Origin: Allobosea sp. LC85 | GTDB taxonomy: Bacteria; Pseudomonadota; Alphaproteobacteria; Rhizobiales; Beijerinckiaceae | Direction of reading: 5' to 3' | NCBI RefSeq assembly: GCF_000735605.1 | Contig: NZ_JPKG01000006.1 | Coordinates: forward strand, 62,001-126,000 | Length of the DNA stretch: 64,000 nucleotides | Part shown: piece after piece, positions 9,127-19,502 of the stretch | How the letters are laid out: each line of letters starts with the position of its first letter | Position numbering within the stretch: position 1 is the first letter of the stretch | Made by a program: the position numbers and the translations under genes | Notes under the pieces: model-generated | Told to the model about the DNA's origin: nothing | Databases searched by the model: none | What the model saw: only the letters and a program-made list of their open reading frames with translations

Positions 9127-12100
9127 TCCACAGGGCTGCGCCTCTGCCTTGCCCTCGCCACGACCGGTCGGTACGACTCGGTCTCCCGCCCCGCTTGAGC
9201 GCGGCCCACACTGTTACCGAGTCGCGCTTGTCCCCTCCTGACCGACTTCTCCGGTTCGGCCTTGCCTTTGTCGGCCTCGCACTCCTGTTCGTGCTGTCCC
9301 TGGCCGCGCCGGCACAGGCCGTCGAGGCCGTCCGCGTCCCTGTCGACGCACCCGTAATCGACCTGACCCATGTGGTCGAGCGCAACAAATCCGATGGCGA
9401 CGTCATCCAGATCTCCACCGCGCCGGGGCCCGACGGCATCGTGCGCCGCATCGCGGTCCGGGCGCGCGAGTCAGGCGCACGGCCGGACTGGATCGTCTTC
9501 GCGCTGACCAATGATTCCGACGAGCAGATCGACCGGCTGCTGGTCGCGCCGTTCCATCGCCTGATTGGCTCCGGCGTGATCTGGCCCGATCTCGGCGACA
9601 CGCGGATCGAGGCCGTGACGGCGAGCCAAGGGCTTCGACCCGAGCGCGAGGATAGTCCGGACGCCGACGTCTTCATGATCACGCTCGATCCGGGCACGAC
9701 GGTGACCTTCGTCGCCGAGCTGAAATCTCCGAACCTGCCGCAGCTCTATCTGTTCGAGCAGGAGGCCTATCGCCAGAAGACCAACGGGTTGACGCTCTAC
9801 AAGGGCATCATCATCGGCATTGCCGGCCTGCTCGCGCTCTTCCTGACCATCATCTTCGTGGTCAAGGGAGCGGTGATCTTCCCGGCAGCCGCCGCCCTGG
9901 CCTGGGCCGTTCTCGCCTATGCAGGGCTCGATTTCGGCTTCTTCCAGCGTATCTTCCCGCTGACACCGGCGATCGAGCGCATCTACCGCGCCGGAGCCGA
10001 GGTCGTGCTGGCAGCGACGCTGCTCGTCTTCCTCTTCGCCTATCTCAACCTGTCGCGCTGGCATGTCCGCTACAGCCACGTAACGATTATCTGGATCCTC
10101 GGCCTGTTCGGCCTCGTCGGTCTCGCTGTCTTCGATGCCCCGATGGCGTCGGGCATCGCGCGGATCTCGATCGCAGCCGTCGCGGCCGTCGGCTTCGTGC
10201 TGATCCTGCATCTGGCGACACATGGCTACGAGCGTGCGGTCATGCTGATCCCGACCTGGTTCCTGCTCGCTGTCTGGGTGACGGCGGCCGGGTTCACGGT
10301 CACCGGCCAGTTCCAGCGCGACCTCGTCGCGCCCGCCCTGATCGGCGGGTTGGTGCTGATCGTGCTGCTGATCGGCTTCACAGTCATTCAGCACGCCTTC
10401 GCCGGCGGCGCGCTGGCCCAGGGACTCGTCTCCGACACCGAGCGGCGGGCGCTTGCGCTGTCGGGCTCCGGCGATCTCGTCTTCGACTGGGATGTCAGCG
10501 CCGACAAGATCTTCGTCTCGCCGCAGACCGAGACCCTGCTTGGCCTGTCGCGCGGAGCGCTCGAAGGTTCGGCGGCGCGCTGGCTTGAATACATGCATGT
10601 TGCCGATCGCGACCGTTATCGCGTCACGCTCGATGCCGTGCTGGAACAGCGGCGCGGCAAGCTGCAGCTCGATTTCCGCCTGCGGGCCGCCAACGGCGCC
10701 TATCACTGGTTCAACCTCAAGGCCCGGCCGGTCATCGGCTCGAATGGTGAGGTCATCCGCGTGATCGGCACGCTCGCCGATGTCACCGAGCAGAGGACAG
10801 CGCAGGAGCGGCTGCTGCACGACGCGGTGCATGACAACTTGACCGGCCTGCCCAACCGCAAGCTGTTCCAGGACCGCCTAGGCGCCGTCTTCGGCTTCTG
10901 CCGCGCCGACGACAACATCCGCCCGACGGTGATCGTCATCGACATCGACCGCTTCAAGCAGGTCAACGAGTCGGTTGGGTTCTCCGCAGGCGATTCGATC
11001 CTGCTGACGCTTGCCCGCAGGCTCGGCCGCCTGCTGCGAGCGCAGGACACGCTTGCCCGCATCGGCGGCGACACCTTCGCCATGATCCTCGTCTCCGAGC
11101 GGGATCCCGAGCGCATCCTGGCGCTGGCGGAACTCGTGCGCCGCGCCGTCTCGACGCCCGTGACCTTCGCGGAACGCGAAATCTTTCTGACGCCTTCGAT
11201 CGGGCTTGCGTTGTTCGACTCCTCGCCGGCGGCCCGCAAGGACGATGCTCTGAAGAACGCCGAGCTGGCGATGGCTCATGCCAAGCGCCAGGGCGGCAAC
11301 AAGATCGAGGTCTTCGTTCCCGCGATGCGGACCGATCGCAACGATCGCCTTGCCCTGGAGAGCGACCTGCGCCGTGCCATCGAGCGCGGCGAGATCCAGG
11401 TGATGTACCAGCCGATCGTCAGGCTGGAGGACCGGACCATCGCGGGCTTCGAAGCGTTGGTGCGCTGGGACCACCCGCGCGAGGGCCGGCTGCTGCCGCA
11501 GGACTTCCTGGCCATCGCCGAGGAGACCGGGTTGATTGTCGATCTCGGCGTCTATGTGATGGATCGCACCGCCCGCGAGCTCGCCGCCTGGCAGGCCGCT
11601 CTCGAGGTCGACCCACCGATCTTCGCCAGCGTCAACGTCTCCAGCCGCCAGTTGCTGCGCCACGACCTGCTGCATGACGTCAAGACGGTGCTGGCGCGTC
11701 GGCGCGTATTGCCGGGCACCCTCAAGCTTGAGATCACCGAAAGCCTGGTGATGGAGAATCCGGAATATGCCGCGCAGATGCTCTCTCGCATCCGCGAACT
11801 CGGCGCTGGGCTCTCGCTCGACGATTTCGGCACCGGCTATTCCTCGCTGTCCTACCTGCAGCGCTTCCCGTTCGACACGATCAAGGTCGATCAGAGCTTC
11901 GTGCGCCAGATGGGCAACGGAAAACCGCCGGTGATCCTGCGCTCGATCGTCCAGCTCGCCGCCGACCTGCGCATGGATGTCGTTGCCGAGGGAGCGGAGA
12001 CGGAGTCGGATGCGATCGAGCTCTACCAGCTCGGCTGCCAATATGCGCAGGGCTACATCTTCGGTCAGCCAATGAGCGCAGCCGAAGCCCGCAGACTGGT

Positions 12101-12137
12101 GGGCGCGAGCGCCGCGTCCTCTTCGGAAGCAGCTTAA
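9123..12137 (+). CDS. Membrane-bound PAS-GGDEF-EAL c-di-GMP protein with 7TM sensory module
   Basis: A 1004-residue signalling protein. A signal segment (about residues 43-67, ending AQA) leads to a periplasmic domain (about 68-215), then seven or more hydrophobic helices (about 220-430) resembling a 7TMR-DISM sensor, a PAS domain (about 440-560), GGDEF (about 565-730) and EAL (about 745-990). The GGDEF signature reads GGDTF (648-652), losing the key glutamate, so cyclase activity is doubtful. The EAL motif (E777-A778-L779, ALVRW) plus [10 protein letters not shown] and AEGAET are intact, predicting a phosphodiesterase. The ATG overlaps the previous stop; the true start may be up to about 40 codons downstream. 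Confidence 0.92.
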   Translation: MIHRAAPLPCPRHDRSVRLGLPPRLSAAHTVTESRLSPPDRLLRFGLAFVGLALLFVLSLAAPAQAVEAVRVPVDAPVIDLTHVVERNKSDGDVIQISTAPGPDGIVRRIAVRARESGARPDWIVFALTNDSDEQIDRLLVAPFHRLIGSGVIWPDLGDTRIEAVTASQGLRPEREDSPDADVFMITLDPGTTVTFVAELKSPNLPQLYLFEQEAYRQKTNGLTLYKGIIIGIAGLLALFLTIIFVVKGAVIFPAAAALAWAVLAYAGLDFGFFQRIFPLTPAIERIYRAGAEVVLAATLLVFLFAYLNLSRWHVRYSHVTIIWILGLFGLVGLAVFDAPMASGIARISIAAVAAVGFVLILHLATHGYERAVMLIPTWFLLAVWVTAAGFTVTGQFQRDLVAPALIGGLVLIVLLIGFTVIQHAFAGGALAQGLVSDTERRALALSGSGDLVFDWDVSADKIFVSPQTETLLGLSRGALEGSAARWLEYMHVADRDRYRVTLDAVLEQRRGKLQLDFRLRAANGAYHWFNLKARPVIGSNGEVIRVIGTLADVTEQRTAQERLLHDAVHDNLTGLPNRKLFQDRLGAVFGFCRADDNIRPTVIVIDIDRFKQVNESVGFSAGDSILLTLARRLGRLLRAQDTLARIGGDTFAMILVSERDPERILALAELVRRAVSTPVTFAEREIFLTPSIGLALFDSSPAARKDDALKNAELAMAHAKRQGGNKIEVFVPAMRTDRNDRLALESDLRRAIERGEIQVMYQPIVRLEDRTIAGFEALVRWDHPREGRLLPQDFLAIAEETGLIVDLGVYVMDRTARELAAWQAALEVDPPIFASVNVSSRQLLRHDLLHDVKTVLARRRVLPGTLKLEITESLVMENPEYAAQMLSRIRELGAGLSLDDFGTGYSSLSYLQRFPFDTIKVDQSFVRQMGNGKPPVILRSIVQLAADLRMDVVAEGAETESDAIELYQLGCQYAQGYIFGQPMSAAEARRLVGASAASSSEAA

Positions 12138-12140
12138 GCC

Positions 12141-12162
12141 CTTCCCTGCTTCAGGAGGGAAG
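12141..12162. terminator. Hairpin between convergent genes
   Basis: Seven-base stem (12141-12147 with 12156-12162) in the 34-base gap between the EAL gene and algH. There is no T run on either strand, so it is a weak terminator candidate. Confidence 0.35.
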
Positions 12163-12171
12163 CCGGAGCGG

Positions 12172-12783
12172 TCAAGCGTGTCCGGCCGTGCTCGACAGGA
12201 ACGCGGGATCGATGCCGATCTTGTGCAGCGCGCGATGGTATTTGGTTTCGGTGCTGTCGTCGAAGAGCAGCGCGGGGTCCGCGGCGCAGTGCAGCCAGCC
12301 ATTCGACTGAATCTCGGATTCAAGCTGGCCCGCTCCCCAGCCTGCGTAACCAAGAGCGAGCACCGCGTTCTCCGGACCGCTGCCGATGGCAATGGCCCGC
12401 AGGATATCCAGGGTCGCCGTCAGACAGATGCCATTGTCGATCGGCAAGGTCGCCGATTCCAGGAAGAAGTCTGAGGAGTGCAGCACGAAGCCTCGCTTCG
12501 TCTCGACCGGTCCGCCGCGCAGCACCTGCATCCGTTCGGCCTGGCTCGGCAGCCGAATCAACTCCTCCGAAGGAATGACGTCGAGCTGGACCAGAAGATC
12601 GGGAAACCGCGTGTCCGGCGCCGGCTTGTTGAGGATGATGCCCATGGCGCCATCCTCGGAATGCGCACAGATATAGACCACGCTGCGGCTGAACCGCGTG
12701 TCGGACATGCCAGGCATGGCGATCAGGCACTGCCCGTCGAGGTAGCTGCGGCCGCTGACGCGTTGGCTGGATCCGATCTTCAT
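12172..12783 (-). CDS. YqgE/AlgH family protein (UPF0301)
   Basis: A 203-residue cytoplasmic protein of the AlgH/YqgE family. The conserved opening is present ([23 protein letters not shown], then the [12 protein letters not shown] motif), as is the later [13 protein letters not shown]. AlgH was first linked to alginate regulation in Pseudomonas, but its molecular role is unsettled. It is convergent with the EAL gene and divergent from the DsbD-like gene. Confidence 0.94.
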   Translation of the reverse strand: MKIGSSQRVSGRSYLDGQCLIAMPGMSDTRFSRSVVYICAHSEDGAMGIILNKPAPDTRFPDLLVQLDVIPSEELIRLPSQAERMQVLRGGPVETKRGFVLHSSDFFLESATLPIDNGICLTATLDILRAIAIGSGPENAVLALGYAGWGAGQLESEIQSNGWLHCAADPALLFDDSTETKYHRALHKIGIDPAFLSSTAGHA

Positions 12784-12960
12784 GCCACCATGCTAAATCC
12801 AATCGGCTCGGCTGGAAACCGGTGTCCTCGAAAATGCCGGCACCGCGATTGCGCCCCAATCATGCGGCATAGGATGAACGGGCTGCATGACACATGATTG
12901 CCAGCAGATGTGAGAGAGATTGTTTCGCTTTTTGCAGACGCATTCCCTAAGACGGTCATC

Positions 12961-13812
12961 GTGAAGTCGGCATTGCTCTCACTCGCGCTCGCCGCGCTGG
13001 CGTTCAGCGCCCCTGCTCAGGCGCAGGAGGCGGCAGTGTCGTCATGGTCCCACGGCACGCATTCCTCGATCCGCCTGATCGCCGGCGCGACTGCCCCCTC
13101 GGGCAAGCAACGCATCGGCGTCGAGATCACCATGGCGCCCGGCTACAAGACCTATTGGCGCAACCCGGGCGATTCCGGCGTTCCTCCCTCCTTCGACTGG
13201 AGCGGCTCGACCAATGTCGGCGGCCTCGACGTGCGCTGGCCCGCGCCAGAACGCTTCGAGGACGGCACCGGCTTTTCGATCGGCTATGTCGGCGAGGTTG
13301 TGGTGCCGGTGTCGGTGCAGCCGGTCGACCCCAGCAAGCCGGTCATGGTTGTGCTCAAGCTCGATTATGCCGTCTGCGAGAAGATGTGCATTCCCGCCAA
13401 GGGCGAGGCTCAGCTCTGGCTCGAGCCCGGCGTGACCGCGGTGACCTCGCCGCGGCTCGAGAGCTTCGAGGCGCGGGTGCCGATTCCCGTCAAGCTCGGC
13501 CCCCACAAGGAGAAGATCTCGGTCATCGAGGTGCTGCCGGGCGAAGCCGGCCCTGAACCCAAGGTCAAACTCGTGCTGCAGGCTCCGCCGGACGGCGCGA
13601 TCGAGGATGTCTTCGTCGAGGGGCCGGGCGCATGGTCCTTCAGCAAGCCGATCCTGAAGCCCCAGACAGATGGCACGGTGCTCGCCCATGTCCGGATTAC
13701 CGACCGTCCCAAGGGCGCCGCGGGGCCGGTGCCCTTCATCGTGACGGTGCGCGGCAAGCCGGCCGCGGTCGAGACGCGGCTTGAACTCGACATCCCGATC
13801 GCCAAGCCCTAA
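12961..13812 (+). CDS. Periplasmic DsbD N-terminal-type domain protein
   Basis: A 283-residue exported protein. A GTG start at 12961 gives a typical signal peptide (MKSALLSLALAALAFSAPAQA); a TTG start at 12898 would bury it behind 21 extra residues. The mature part resembles the N-terminal immunoglobulin-like domain of DsbD/ScsB, with a YKTYWRNPGDSG motif and a CEKMC cysteine pair able to relay electrons. The transmembrane and thioredoxin domains of full DsbD are absent, so a partner is needed. A peroxiredoxin gene follows after 46 bases. A role in periplasmic redox or copper tolerance is an inference. Confidence 0.85.
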   Translation: MKSALLSLALAALAFSAPAQAQEAAVSSWSHGTHSSIRLIAGATAPSGKQRIGVEITMAPGYKTYWRNPGDSGVPPSFDWSGSTNVGGLDVRWPAPERFEDGTGFSIGYVGEVVVPVSVQPVDPSKPVMVVLKLDYAVCEKMCIPAKGEAQLWLEPGVTAVTSPRLESFEARVPIPVKLGPHKEKISVIEVLPGEAGPEPKVKLVLQAPPDGAIEDVFVEGPGAWSFSKPILKPQTDGTVLAHVRITDRPKGAAGPVPFIVTVRGKPAAVETRLELDIPIAKP

Positions 13813-13858
13813 TCCCTGACCGAGCGGCGAAGGCCGCATGGCTCACGGAGAACAGGCG

Positions 13859-14344
13859 ATGACGATCAAGGTGGGTGACACTCTTCCGCAGGCGACATTC
13901 CGCGTGATGACGGCGGACGGCCCGGCAGCCAAGACGACCGAGGACCTGTTCAAGGACAAGAAGGTGGTGCTGTTCGCGGTGCCCGGCGCGTTTACGCCGA
14001 CCTGCCACAAGAATCACCTCCCTGGCTATCTCGGCAAGGCTGCCGAGATCAAGGGCAAGGGCGTCGACGCCATCATGGTGACCGGCGTCAACGACGTCTT
14101 CGTCATGGATGCCTGGTCGAAGGCGACCGGCGCAGTCGGCGTCATCGAGTTCCTCTCGGACGGCAATGCCGATTTTGCCAAGGAGATCGGGCTTTCACTC
14201 GACGGCTCGGGCTTCGGCCTCGGCACCCGCTCGCAGCGCTATTCGATGATCGTCGAGAACGGCGTGGTCGCGGCCCTCAATGTCGAGGACGCTCCCGGCA
14301 AGGCCGACGTCTCCGGCGCCGAGGAAATGCTGAAGCAGCTCTGA
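13859..14344 (+). CDS. 1-Cys peroxiredoxin, Prx5 type
   Basis: A 161-residue thiol peroxidase reducing peroxides. The peroxidatic cysteine is C49 in PGAFTPTCHKNHLPG, the Prx5-class motif, with the supporting arginine in GLGTRSQRYS. It is the only cysteine in the protein, so an external thiol must resolve it. The ATG at 13859 has a GGAG 8 bases upstream; an upstream ATG at 13838 adds seven residues. A strong terminator follows. Confidence 0.93.
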   Translation: MTIKVGDTLPQATFRVMTADGPAAKTTEDLFKDKKVVLFAVPGAFTPTCHKNHLPGYLGKAAEIKGKGVDAIMVTGVNDVFVMDAWSKATGAVGVIEFLSDGNADFAKEIGLSLDGSGFGLGTRSQRYSMIVENGVVAALNVEDAPGKADVSGAEEMLKQL

Positions 14345-14363
14345 GCGCCCCGCGTATGAGGAG

Positions 14364-14395
14364 GCCCGCCCGGCACCCCGCCGCGCGGGCTTTTT
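14364..14395 (+). terminator. Rho-independent terminator after the peroxiredoxin
   Basis: An 11-position stem with one mismatch (14364-14374 with 14380-14390, five-base loop) is followed directly by TTTTT (14391-14395). It is placed 19 bases after the stop. Confidence 0.85.
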
Positions 14396-14464
14396 CCTGC
14401 CTGCGCAGCGATGCTGATCGAACGCATGGCGCTTTGTCATGAGACAGATGCAGCGGCCGCGGGC

Positions 14465-14568
14465 TAGATCATCGAACCGGATATCGTATCCGGCCCGATG
14501 ATCTAACCTTCTGTGTTTGCATCGTCTTTCCCGAAAACCGCAATCCACTTTTCGGGCCGATGCTTTAG
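14465..14568. repeat. RIME-like mosaic palindromic repeat, copy 1
   Basis: Two consecutive hairpins. The first (14465-14505) is a near-perfect palindrome around TATCGTAT-type centre sequence, with 10-bp and 7-bp arms separated by an AA/CC mismatch. The second (14519-14563) pairs GCATCG with CGATGC and CCGAAAA with TTTTCGG. Copies 2 (40419-40522) and 3 (46577-46679) share the sequence. The repeat ends 26 bases before the GNAT ATG. The architecture resembles Rhizobium intergenic mosaic elements. Confidence 0.9.
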
Positions 14569-14594
14569 CCTGAAGCCGCTACTGGGAGAGCTGC

Positions 14595-15044
14595 ATGTCC
14601 GAGATCACCATCCGCCCGCTCGTCGCGAGCGACCGCATCGCCTGGGGGCCGCTCTGGCAGGGCTATCTGACCTTCTACAAGTCGAGTCTGCCCGAAGATA
14701 TCCATGACCTGACGTTCGCCCGCCTGACCGGCGGCAAGGAGCCGATGGGCGGGTTCATCGCCGAGCGCGACGGCAAGGCAGTCGGCATCGTGCACTGGGT
14801 CACGCACCGCACCACCTGGAGCGCCAAAGATATCTGCTATCTGCAGGATCTGTTCGTCAGCCCGGATATTCGCGGCGGCGGCGGCGGCCGCAAGCTGATC
14901 GAGGCGGTGCGGCAGATGGCCGAGGCCAAGGACTGTTTCCGCGTCTACTGGCAGACGCATGAGACGAATCTTCAGGCGCGCGAGCTCTACGACAAGGTTG
15001 CCGACCTCTCGGGCTTCCTGGTCTACCGTCAGCCGCTCGGCTGA
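14595..15044 (+). CDS. GNAT family N-acetyltransferase
   Basis: A 149-residue single-domain acetyltransferase. The acetyl-CoA loop is visible as DLFVSPDIRGGGGGRKLIEA (about residues 85-104), followed by the ARELYDKVA helix typical of the fold. A GGGAGAG Shine-Dalgarno lies about 7 bases before the ATG. It stands between repeat copy 1 and the convergent rnhA. The substrate is unknown. Confidence 0.9.
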   Translation: MSEITIRPLVASDRIAWGPLWQGYLTFYKSSLPEDIHDLTFARLTGGKEPMGGFIAERDGKAVGIVHWVTHRTTWSAKDICYLQDLFVSPDIRGGGGGRKLIEAVRQMAEAKDCFRVYWQTHETNLQARELYDKVADLSGFLVYRQPLG

Positions 15045-15059
15045 CGCGTCGACCGGACT

Positions 15060-15506
15060 CTATCGCCCGGGCTTGAACGGCGCCATGCCGGCGCGGGCGA
15101 GCGCGTCGGCGCGCTCGTTCATCTCGTCGCCGGCATGGCCCCTGACCCATTTCCACTCGATCTTGTGGCGGCCGAGTGCAGCATCGAGGCGCTTCCAGAG
15201 CTCCTCGTTCTTCACCGGCTTCCGGTCGGCCGTCTTCCAGCCATTCTTCTTCCAACCATGGATCCAGCCGGTGATGCCCTGGCGCAGGTACTGGCTGTCG
15301 GTATGCAGCGCCACCGTGCAGGGCCGCGTCAGCGTCTCGAGCGCCGAAATCGCGGCCATCAGCTCCATGCGGTTATTGGTGGTCATTTGCTCGCCGCCCG
15401 AGAGCTCGCGCGCCTTGCCTTTGTAGCTGAGGATCGCACCCCAGCCCCCGGGGCCGGGATTGCCCGAACAAGCCCCGTCGGTCCAGACCTCGACTGTATC
15501 GCTCAT
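15060..15506 (-). CDS. rnhA: Ribonuclease HI
   Basis: Degrades the RNA strand of RNA-DNA hybrids. The 148 residues carry the full catalytic set: D10 in [11 protein letters not shown], the glutamate in NNRMELMA, the aspartate in HTDSQYL, and the C-terminal [14 protein letters not shown] loop with histidine and aspartate. The start overlaps the thrB stop by four bases, forming the ispH-thrB-rnhA run seen in other Hyphomicrobiales. Confidence 0.97.
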   Translation of the reverse strand: MSDTVEVWTDGACSGNPGPGGWGAILSYKGKARELSGGEQMTTNNRMELMAAISALETLTRPCTVALHTDSQYLRQGITGWIHGWKKNGWKTADRKPVKNEELWKRLDAALGRHKIEWKWVRGHAGDEMNERADALARAGMAPFKPGR

Positions 15507-16468
15507 CGTTTCAGACCGTATTCGCGGGCGTCGCCGACGCGCTGGTGGAAGGCAAGCTTGCGGTCGTATTCGAGCGGATCGAGCGGCTTGACCAGGGCCC
15601 CCGGCGGAACATTCAGCCAGTCCACCAGCCGGGTCAGCAGGAAGCGCAGGGCCGAGCCGCGACAGAGCGCCGGAAGCGCCTCAACCTCTGCGGAGGTCAG
15701 GGGACGCACGCTCTCATAGCCCGCGAGGATCGCCTGCCCCTTGGTGAGATTGAACGAAGCATCGGCCTCGAAGCACCAGGCATTCAGGCAGATGGCGAGA
15801 TCATAGGCGAAGGCGTCGGTGCAGGCGAAATAGAAGTCGATCAGCCCCGACAGCCGGTCCTTGATGAAGAAGACATTATTGGGAAAGAGGTCGGCATGGA
15901 TGACGCCGCGCGGCAGGCTCTGCGGCCAGTTGGCCTCGTGGAACGCGATTTCCGTCATGACGCGCTTCGCCAGTCCAGGCGAGACCGTCTCGGCCCCGGA
16001 ACCGGCCTGTTCCGCCAGCGGCCGCCAGCCGCCGACTGACAGATCATTGGACCTGGTCATGCCGAAGCCCTCGCCCGCCTTGTGCAGGAGCGCCAGCCCA
16101 CGCCCGACCTCGCCGCAATGAGCAGCCGTCGGGCGGCGCACGGAGAGACCGTCGAGGAAGGTCACGATCGCCGCCGGCCGGCCCGCCAGCCGGCTTACCG
16201 CCAGACCGTCCTGCGCCTTGACCGGCAGCGGGCAGATCAGCCCGCGCTCGGCCAAATGCTCCATCAGCCCGAGGAAGAACGGCAGATCGGCCGCGCTCAC
16301 CCGCTCTTCGTAGAGCGTCAGGATGAAGAAGCCCTGCGTGGTGTGCAGCAGGAAATTGGAGTTCGAGACCCCCTCGGCAATGCCCTTGACCGCCAGCAGG
16401 TCGCCAATGCCGTAGCGCGCCACGAAGGCAGCCATCTCATCGTCGGGCACTTCAGTATAGACGGCCAA
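15503..16468 (-). CDS. thrB: Homoserine kinase (ThrB, aminoglycoside-phosphotransferase fold)
   Basis: Phosphorylates homoserine, feeding threonine synthase. At 321 residues it belongs to the APH/choline-kinase-like ThrB family rather than the GHMP type. Visible motifs are the N-terminal GVSNSNFLL nucleotide loop, the catalytic [11 protein letters not shown] and the metal-binding LIDFYFAC. It lies 6 bases after ispH and overlaps rnhA. Confidence 0.96.
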   Translation of the reverse strand: MAVYTEVPDDEMAAFVARYGIGDLLAVKGIAEGVSNSNFLLHTTQGFFILTLYEERVSAADLPFFLGLMEHLAERGLICPLPVKAQDGLAVSRLAGRPAAIVTFLDGLSVRRPTAAHCGEVGRGLALLHKAGEGFGMTRSNDLSVGGWRPLAEQAGSGAETVSPGLAKRVMTEIAFHEANWPQSLPRGVIHADLFPNNVFFIKDRLSGLIDFYFACTDAFAYDLAICLNAWCFEADASFNLTKGQAILAGYESVRPLTSAEVEALPALCRGSALRFLLTRLVDWLNVPPGALVKPLDPLEYDRKLAFHQRVGDAREYGLKR

Positions 16469-16474
16469 ATTCGC

Positions 16475-17446
16475 TCACTCGGCCGCATTCGGCGCAGGCT
16501 CGCCGCGCAGTTCGCGCGGCAGGGGGAAGAAGACGCTTTCGTCGGCGGTCGAGACGGTCTCGACGCGGACTTCATAGCGCTCGGCAAAGGCATCGATGAT
16601 CTCTTCGACCAGCACCTCGGGAGCGCTGGCGCCGGCCGTGATACCCAGCCGCTTGATCGCACCGAAGATCGACCAGTCGATTTCGTCGGCGCGCAGCACC
16701 AGCCGTGCGGAGGGGCAGCCGGCCCGCTCGGCGACTTCGCGCAGGCGCTGCGAATTGGAGGAGTTGGGCGAGCCGACGACGAGAAGCCCGTCGACCAGCG
16801 GGGCAACCCGCTTCACCGCCTCCTGGCGGTTCGTGGTGGCGTAGCAGATATCTTCCTTGTGCGGCGCGATCAGCTCAGGAAAACGCGCCTGCAGCGCCTG
16901 GACGATGCCCCGCGTGTCATCGACCGAAAGCGTGGTCTGGGTGACATAGGCGAGCGGCTGTCCGGCAGGGGGAGCGAGCTCAGCCACATCGTCCAGCGTC
17001 TCGATCAGTGTGATCGCCCCCGGAGGCAATTGACCCATCGTACCGATGACTTCGGGGTGGCCGGCATGGCCGACGAGCAGGATATGGCGGCCGCGCTTGT
17101 GATGAACCTCCGCCTCGCGATGCACCTTGGTGACCAGCGGGCAGGTCGCGTCGATGGCGAAGAGCGTCCGCGATGCTGCCTCCGCAGGAACGGATTTCGG
17201 CACGCCATGGGCCGAAAATATCACCGGACGGGTGGTGTCCGGCACCTCCGACAACTCCGCGACGAAGATCGCGCCTTTGCGCTTGAGCGATTCGACGACG
17301 TATTTGTTGTGCACGATCTCGTGGCGCACATAGACCGGCGCACCATGCAGCGCGAGCGCCTTCTCGACCGCGTCGATGGCGCGCACGACCCCAGCGCAAA
17401 AGCCGCGCGGGGCACAAAGCAGGATGTCGAGCGGCGGCTTGGTCAC
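16475..17446 (-). CDS. ispH: 4-hydroxy-3-methylbut-2-enyl diphosphate reductase
   Basis: Last step of the MEP isoprenoid pathway, an iron-sulfur enzyme forming IPP and DMAPP. The 323 residues include the cluster cysteines in [24 protein letters not shown] and ICYATTNRQ, plus the substrate loop NSSNSQRL. It is the first gene of the minus-strand ispH-thrB-rnhA run and is divergent from the antiporter gene; the roughly 196 bases between them must hold both promoters. Confidence 0.97.
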   Translation of the reverse strand: MTKPPLDILLCAPRGFCAGVVRAIDAVEKALALHGAPVYVRHEIVHNKYVVESLKRKGAIFVAELSEVPDTTRPVIFSAHGVPKSVPAEAASRTLFAIDATCPLVTKVHREAEVHHKRGRHILLVGHAGHPEVIGTMGQLPPGAITLIETLDDVAELAPPAGQPLAYVTQTTLSVDDTRGIVQALQARFPELIAPHKEDICYATTNRQEAVKRVAPLVDGLLVVGSPNSSNSQRLREVAERAGCPSARLVLRADEIDWSIFGAIKRLGITAGASAPEVLVEEIIDAFAERYEVRVETVSTADESVFFPLPRELRGEPAPNAAE

Positions 17447-17642
17447 GCGGTTTCGAGGCCTTGGGAACAGTCAGCGCCTTCTTTCGGCGTGCGCCCTGCG
17501 ATGTCAAGGAAGAGCAGCGCCGCAGGATGTGACGCGCGGTTGCGCAACTCGCCCCTCGCAGCGCAACGAGGAAGAGCCTAGATAGACAGCATGGTCGGCT
17601 GTGGCGCTTGCGCGAGCCTGCTTTCCACAACGAAGAGTTACC

Positions 17643-19502
17643 ATGGCCGACGCCAGTCACACGAGTTACCTGCCCCCGATCCTGATTTTTTGCGCCGGCG
17701 CAGTCATTGCTGTGCCGCTGTTCCGTCGGCTCGGTCAGTCCGCCGTACTCGGTTACCTTGCGGCCGGCATCGCGATCGGTCCCTCGGTGCTCGCGCTGGT
17801 CAATGACCCGGACGCGATCCGGGGCACTGCCGAGATCGGAGTCGTATTGTTGCTCTTCCTGGTTGGGCTGGAGCTTCAACCGTCGCGCCTCTACTCGATG
17901 CGCAAGGACATCCTCGGCGCCGGCCTCGCGCAAATGGCGCTCAGCGCGACGGCAATCGGGCTCGTTGGCTGGAAGCTCGGTCTCTCGGTCGGCGGCGCGA
18001 TCACTGTGGGACTTGCCCTCGCCCTGTCCGCGACATCGATAGCCCTGCAGGTCCTGGAGGAGCGCGGCGACGGCAGCGAAACCTATGGCCGGCGCACCTT
18101 CTCGATCCTGCTGTTCCAGGATATCTCGATCGCTCCGGCGCTGGCGTTGCTCCCCTTGCTGGCAACCACCGGGACGCAGAACCATGACAGCGCTCCGGCC
18201 CTGGCGGGACTGGGCCTCGCCCTGCTCGCCGTGGCGCTGCTCGTGCTCGTCGGTCGCTACCTGCTCAACCCGTTCTTCCGGATTCTCGCCAGCACCGGCG
18301 CGAAGGACGTGATGACCGCGGCCGCACTGCTGATCGTGCTCGGCGCCGCGATGCTGATGGAGCGGGTCGGCCTCTCCATGGCCATGGGCGCCTTCCTCGC
18401 CGGAGTGCTGCTGGCGGACTCGCATTTCCGGCACGAGCTCGAGGCGGACATCGAGCCGTTCCGTGGCGTGCTGCTCGGCCTGTTCTTCATGGCGGTCGGC
18501 ATGTCTCTCGACCTCCAGCTCGTTTTCGACAACGCATTGCTGCTGGCGCTCGCGGCGCCGCTGCTTGTCGCCTTCAAGATCGTGGTCGCGGCAACGATCC
18601 TGCGCGTCTCCTGCTCGTCGAGGACCGAAGCCATACGCGCCGGCGCCCTGCTCTCGCCGGCGGGCGAGTTCGCCTTCGTACTGCTGCCGCTCGGCGCTGC
18701 ACTTGGGCTGCTGAACGTCCAACAGGCGGCCATCGCCACGTCGCTCGCCGCGCTGTCGATGCTGATCGGGCCGGTTGCCGCCAAGCTGATCGATCTCTGG
18801 CTGACCAGGCGCGCGGCCCCGGCGGAAACGATGGAAGAGGATTTCGAAGGCGCCGGCGGCTCCGTCATGGTCATCGGGTTCGGCCGGTTCGGGCAGGTGG
18901 TGACCCAGGCGCTGCTGCTTCAGCATATCCCGGTGACGATCATCGACTCCAATGTCGAGCGCATCCGGTCGGCGGCCAAGTTCGGCTTCCGCATCTATTA
19001 CGGCGACGGCACGAGGCTCGACGTGCTGCGCGCCGCGGGCGCCGGTAAGGCCAAGATCATCTGCATCTGCATCGACAATCGCGAAGCGGCCTTGCGCATC
19101 GTCGAAATGGCCAGGGCCGAGTTCCCGTCGGCACGGCTGCATGTGCGGGCCTATGACCGTGTCCACGCGATCGACCTGATGAAGGCCGACGTCGACTTCC
19201 AGATGCGCGAGACCTTCGAGTCGGCGCTGGGCTTCGGGCGGGTGACGCTCGAAAGCCTCGGCCTCAGCTATGACGAAGCCAGCCTGGTCATCGACAATGT
19301 CCGGGACCGCGACGCCCAGCGCATGGAGATCCAGTACCACGAGGGCATCGCCGCGGGCATCCAGAAGGTGCCGCGCGTCTCGCCGGAACCGCTGGTTCAG
19401 CCGAAGGCCAAGTCCAGGGCGCTCACCGAGGAGACGCGCGAGGTCATCGAGGATGGCGGAGCTGAAGTCGCGGTCGGCGGCGTCGGAGAACCGGAGCGGT
19501 GA
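17643..19502 (+). CDS. KefB/KefC-like monovalent cation:proton antiporter (CPA2)
   Basis: A 619-residue inner-membrane antiporter. The N-terminal Na/H-exchanger domain (about residues 10-385, roughly 12 helices, with LGYLAAGIAIGPSVL near the start) precedes a cytoplasmic TrkA-N Rossmann domain opening with VMVIGFGRFGQVV (about 408-420) that would bind NAD(H). This matches Kef-type potassium efflux systems, but no KefF/KefG partner is present. The ATG at 17643 is preferred over a GTG at 17601 because the extra 14 residues lack family character. The stop overlaps the GTG of the MATE gene. Confidence 0.93.
   Translation: MADASHTSYLPPILIFCAGAVIAVPLFRRLGQSAVLGYLAAGIAIGPSVLALVNDPDAIRGTAEIGVVLLLFLVGLELQPSRLYSMRKDILGAGLAQMALSATAIGLVGWKLGLSVGGAITVGLALALSATSIALQVLEERGDGSETYGRRTFSILLFQDISIAPALALLPLLATTGTQNHDSAPALAGLGLALLAVALLVLVGRYLLNPFFRILASTGAKDVMTAAALLIVLGAAMLMERVGLSMAMGAFLAGVLLADSHFRHELEADIEPFRGVLLGLFFMAVGMSLDLQLVFDNALLLALAAPLLVAFKIVVAATILRVSCSSRTEAIRAGALLSPAGEFAFVLLPLGAALGLLNVQQAAIATSLAALSMLIGPVAAKLIDLWLTRRAAPAETMEEDFEGAGGSVMVIGFGRFGQVVTQALLLQHIPVTIIDSNVERIRSAAKFGFRIYYGDGTRLDVLRAAGAGKAKIICICIDNREAALRIVEMARAEFPSARLHVRAYDRVHAIDLMKADVDFQMRETFESALGFGRVTLESLGLSYDEASLVIDNVRDRDAQRMEIQYHEGIAAGIQKVPRVSPEPLVQPKAKSRALTEETREVIEDGGAEVAVGGVGEPER

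Noticed and set aside
12898..12960. TTG start for the DsbD-like protein
   Set aside because: It would place 21 residues before an otherwise ideal signal peptide; the GTG at 12961 fits export.
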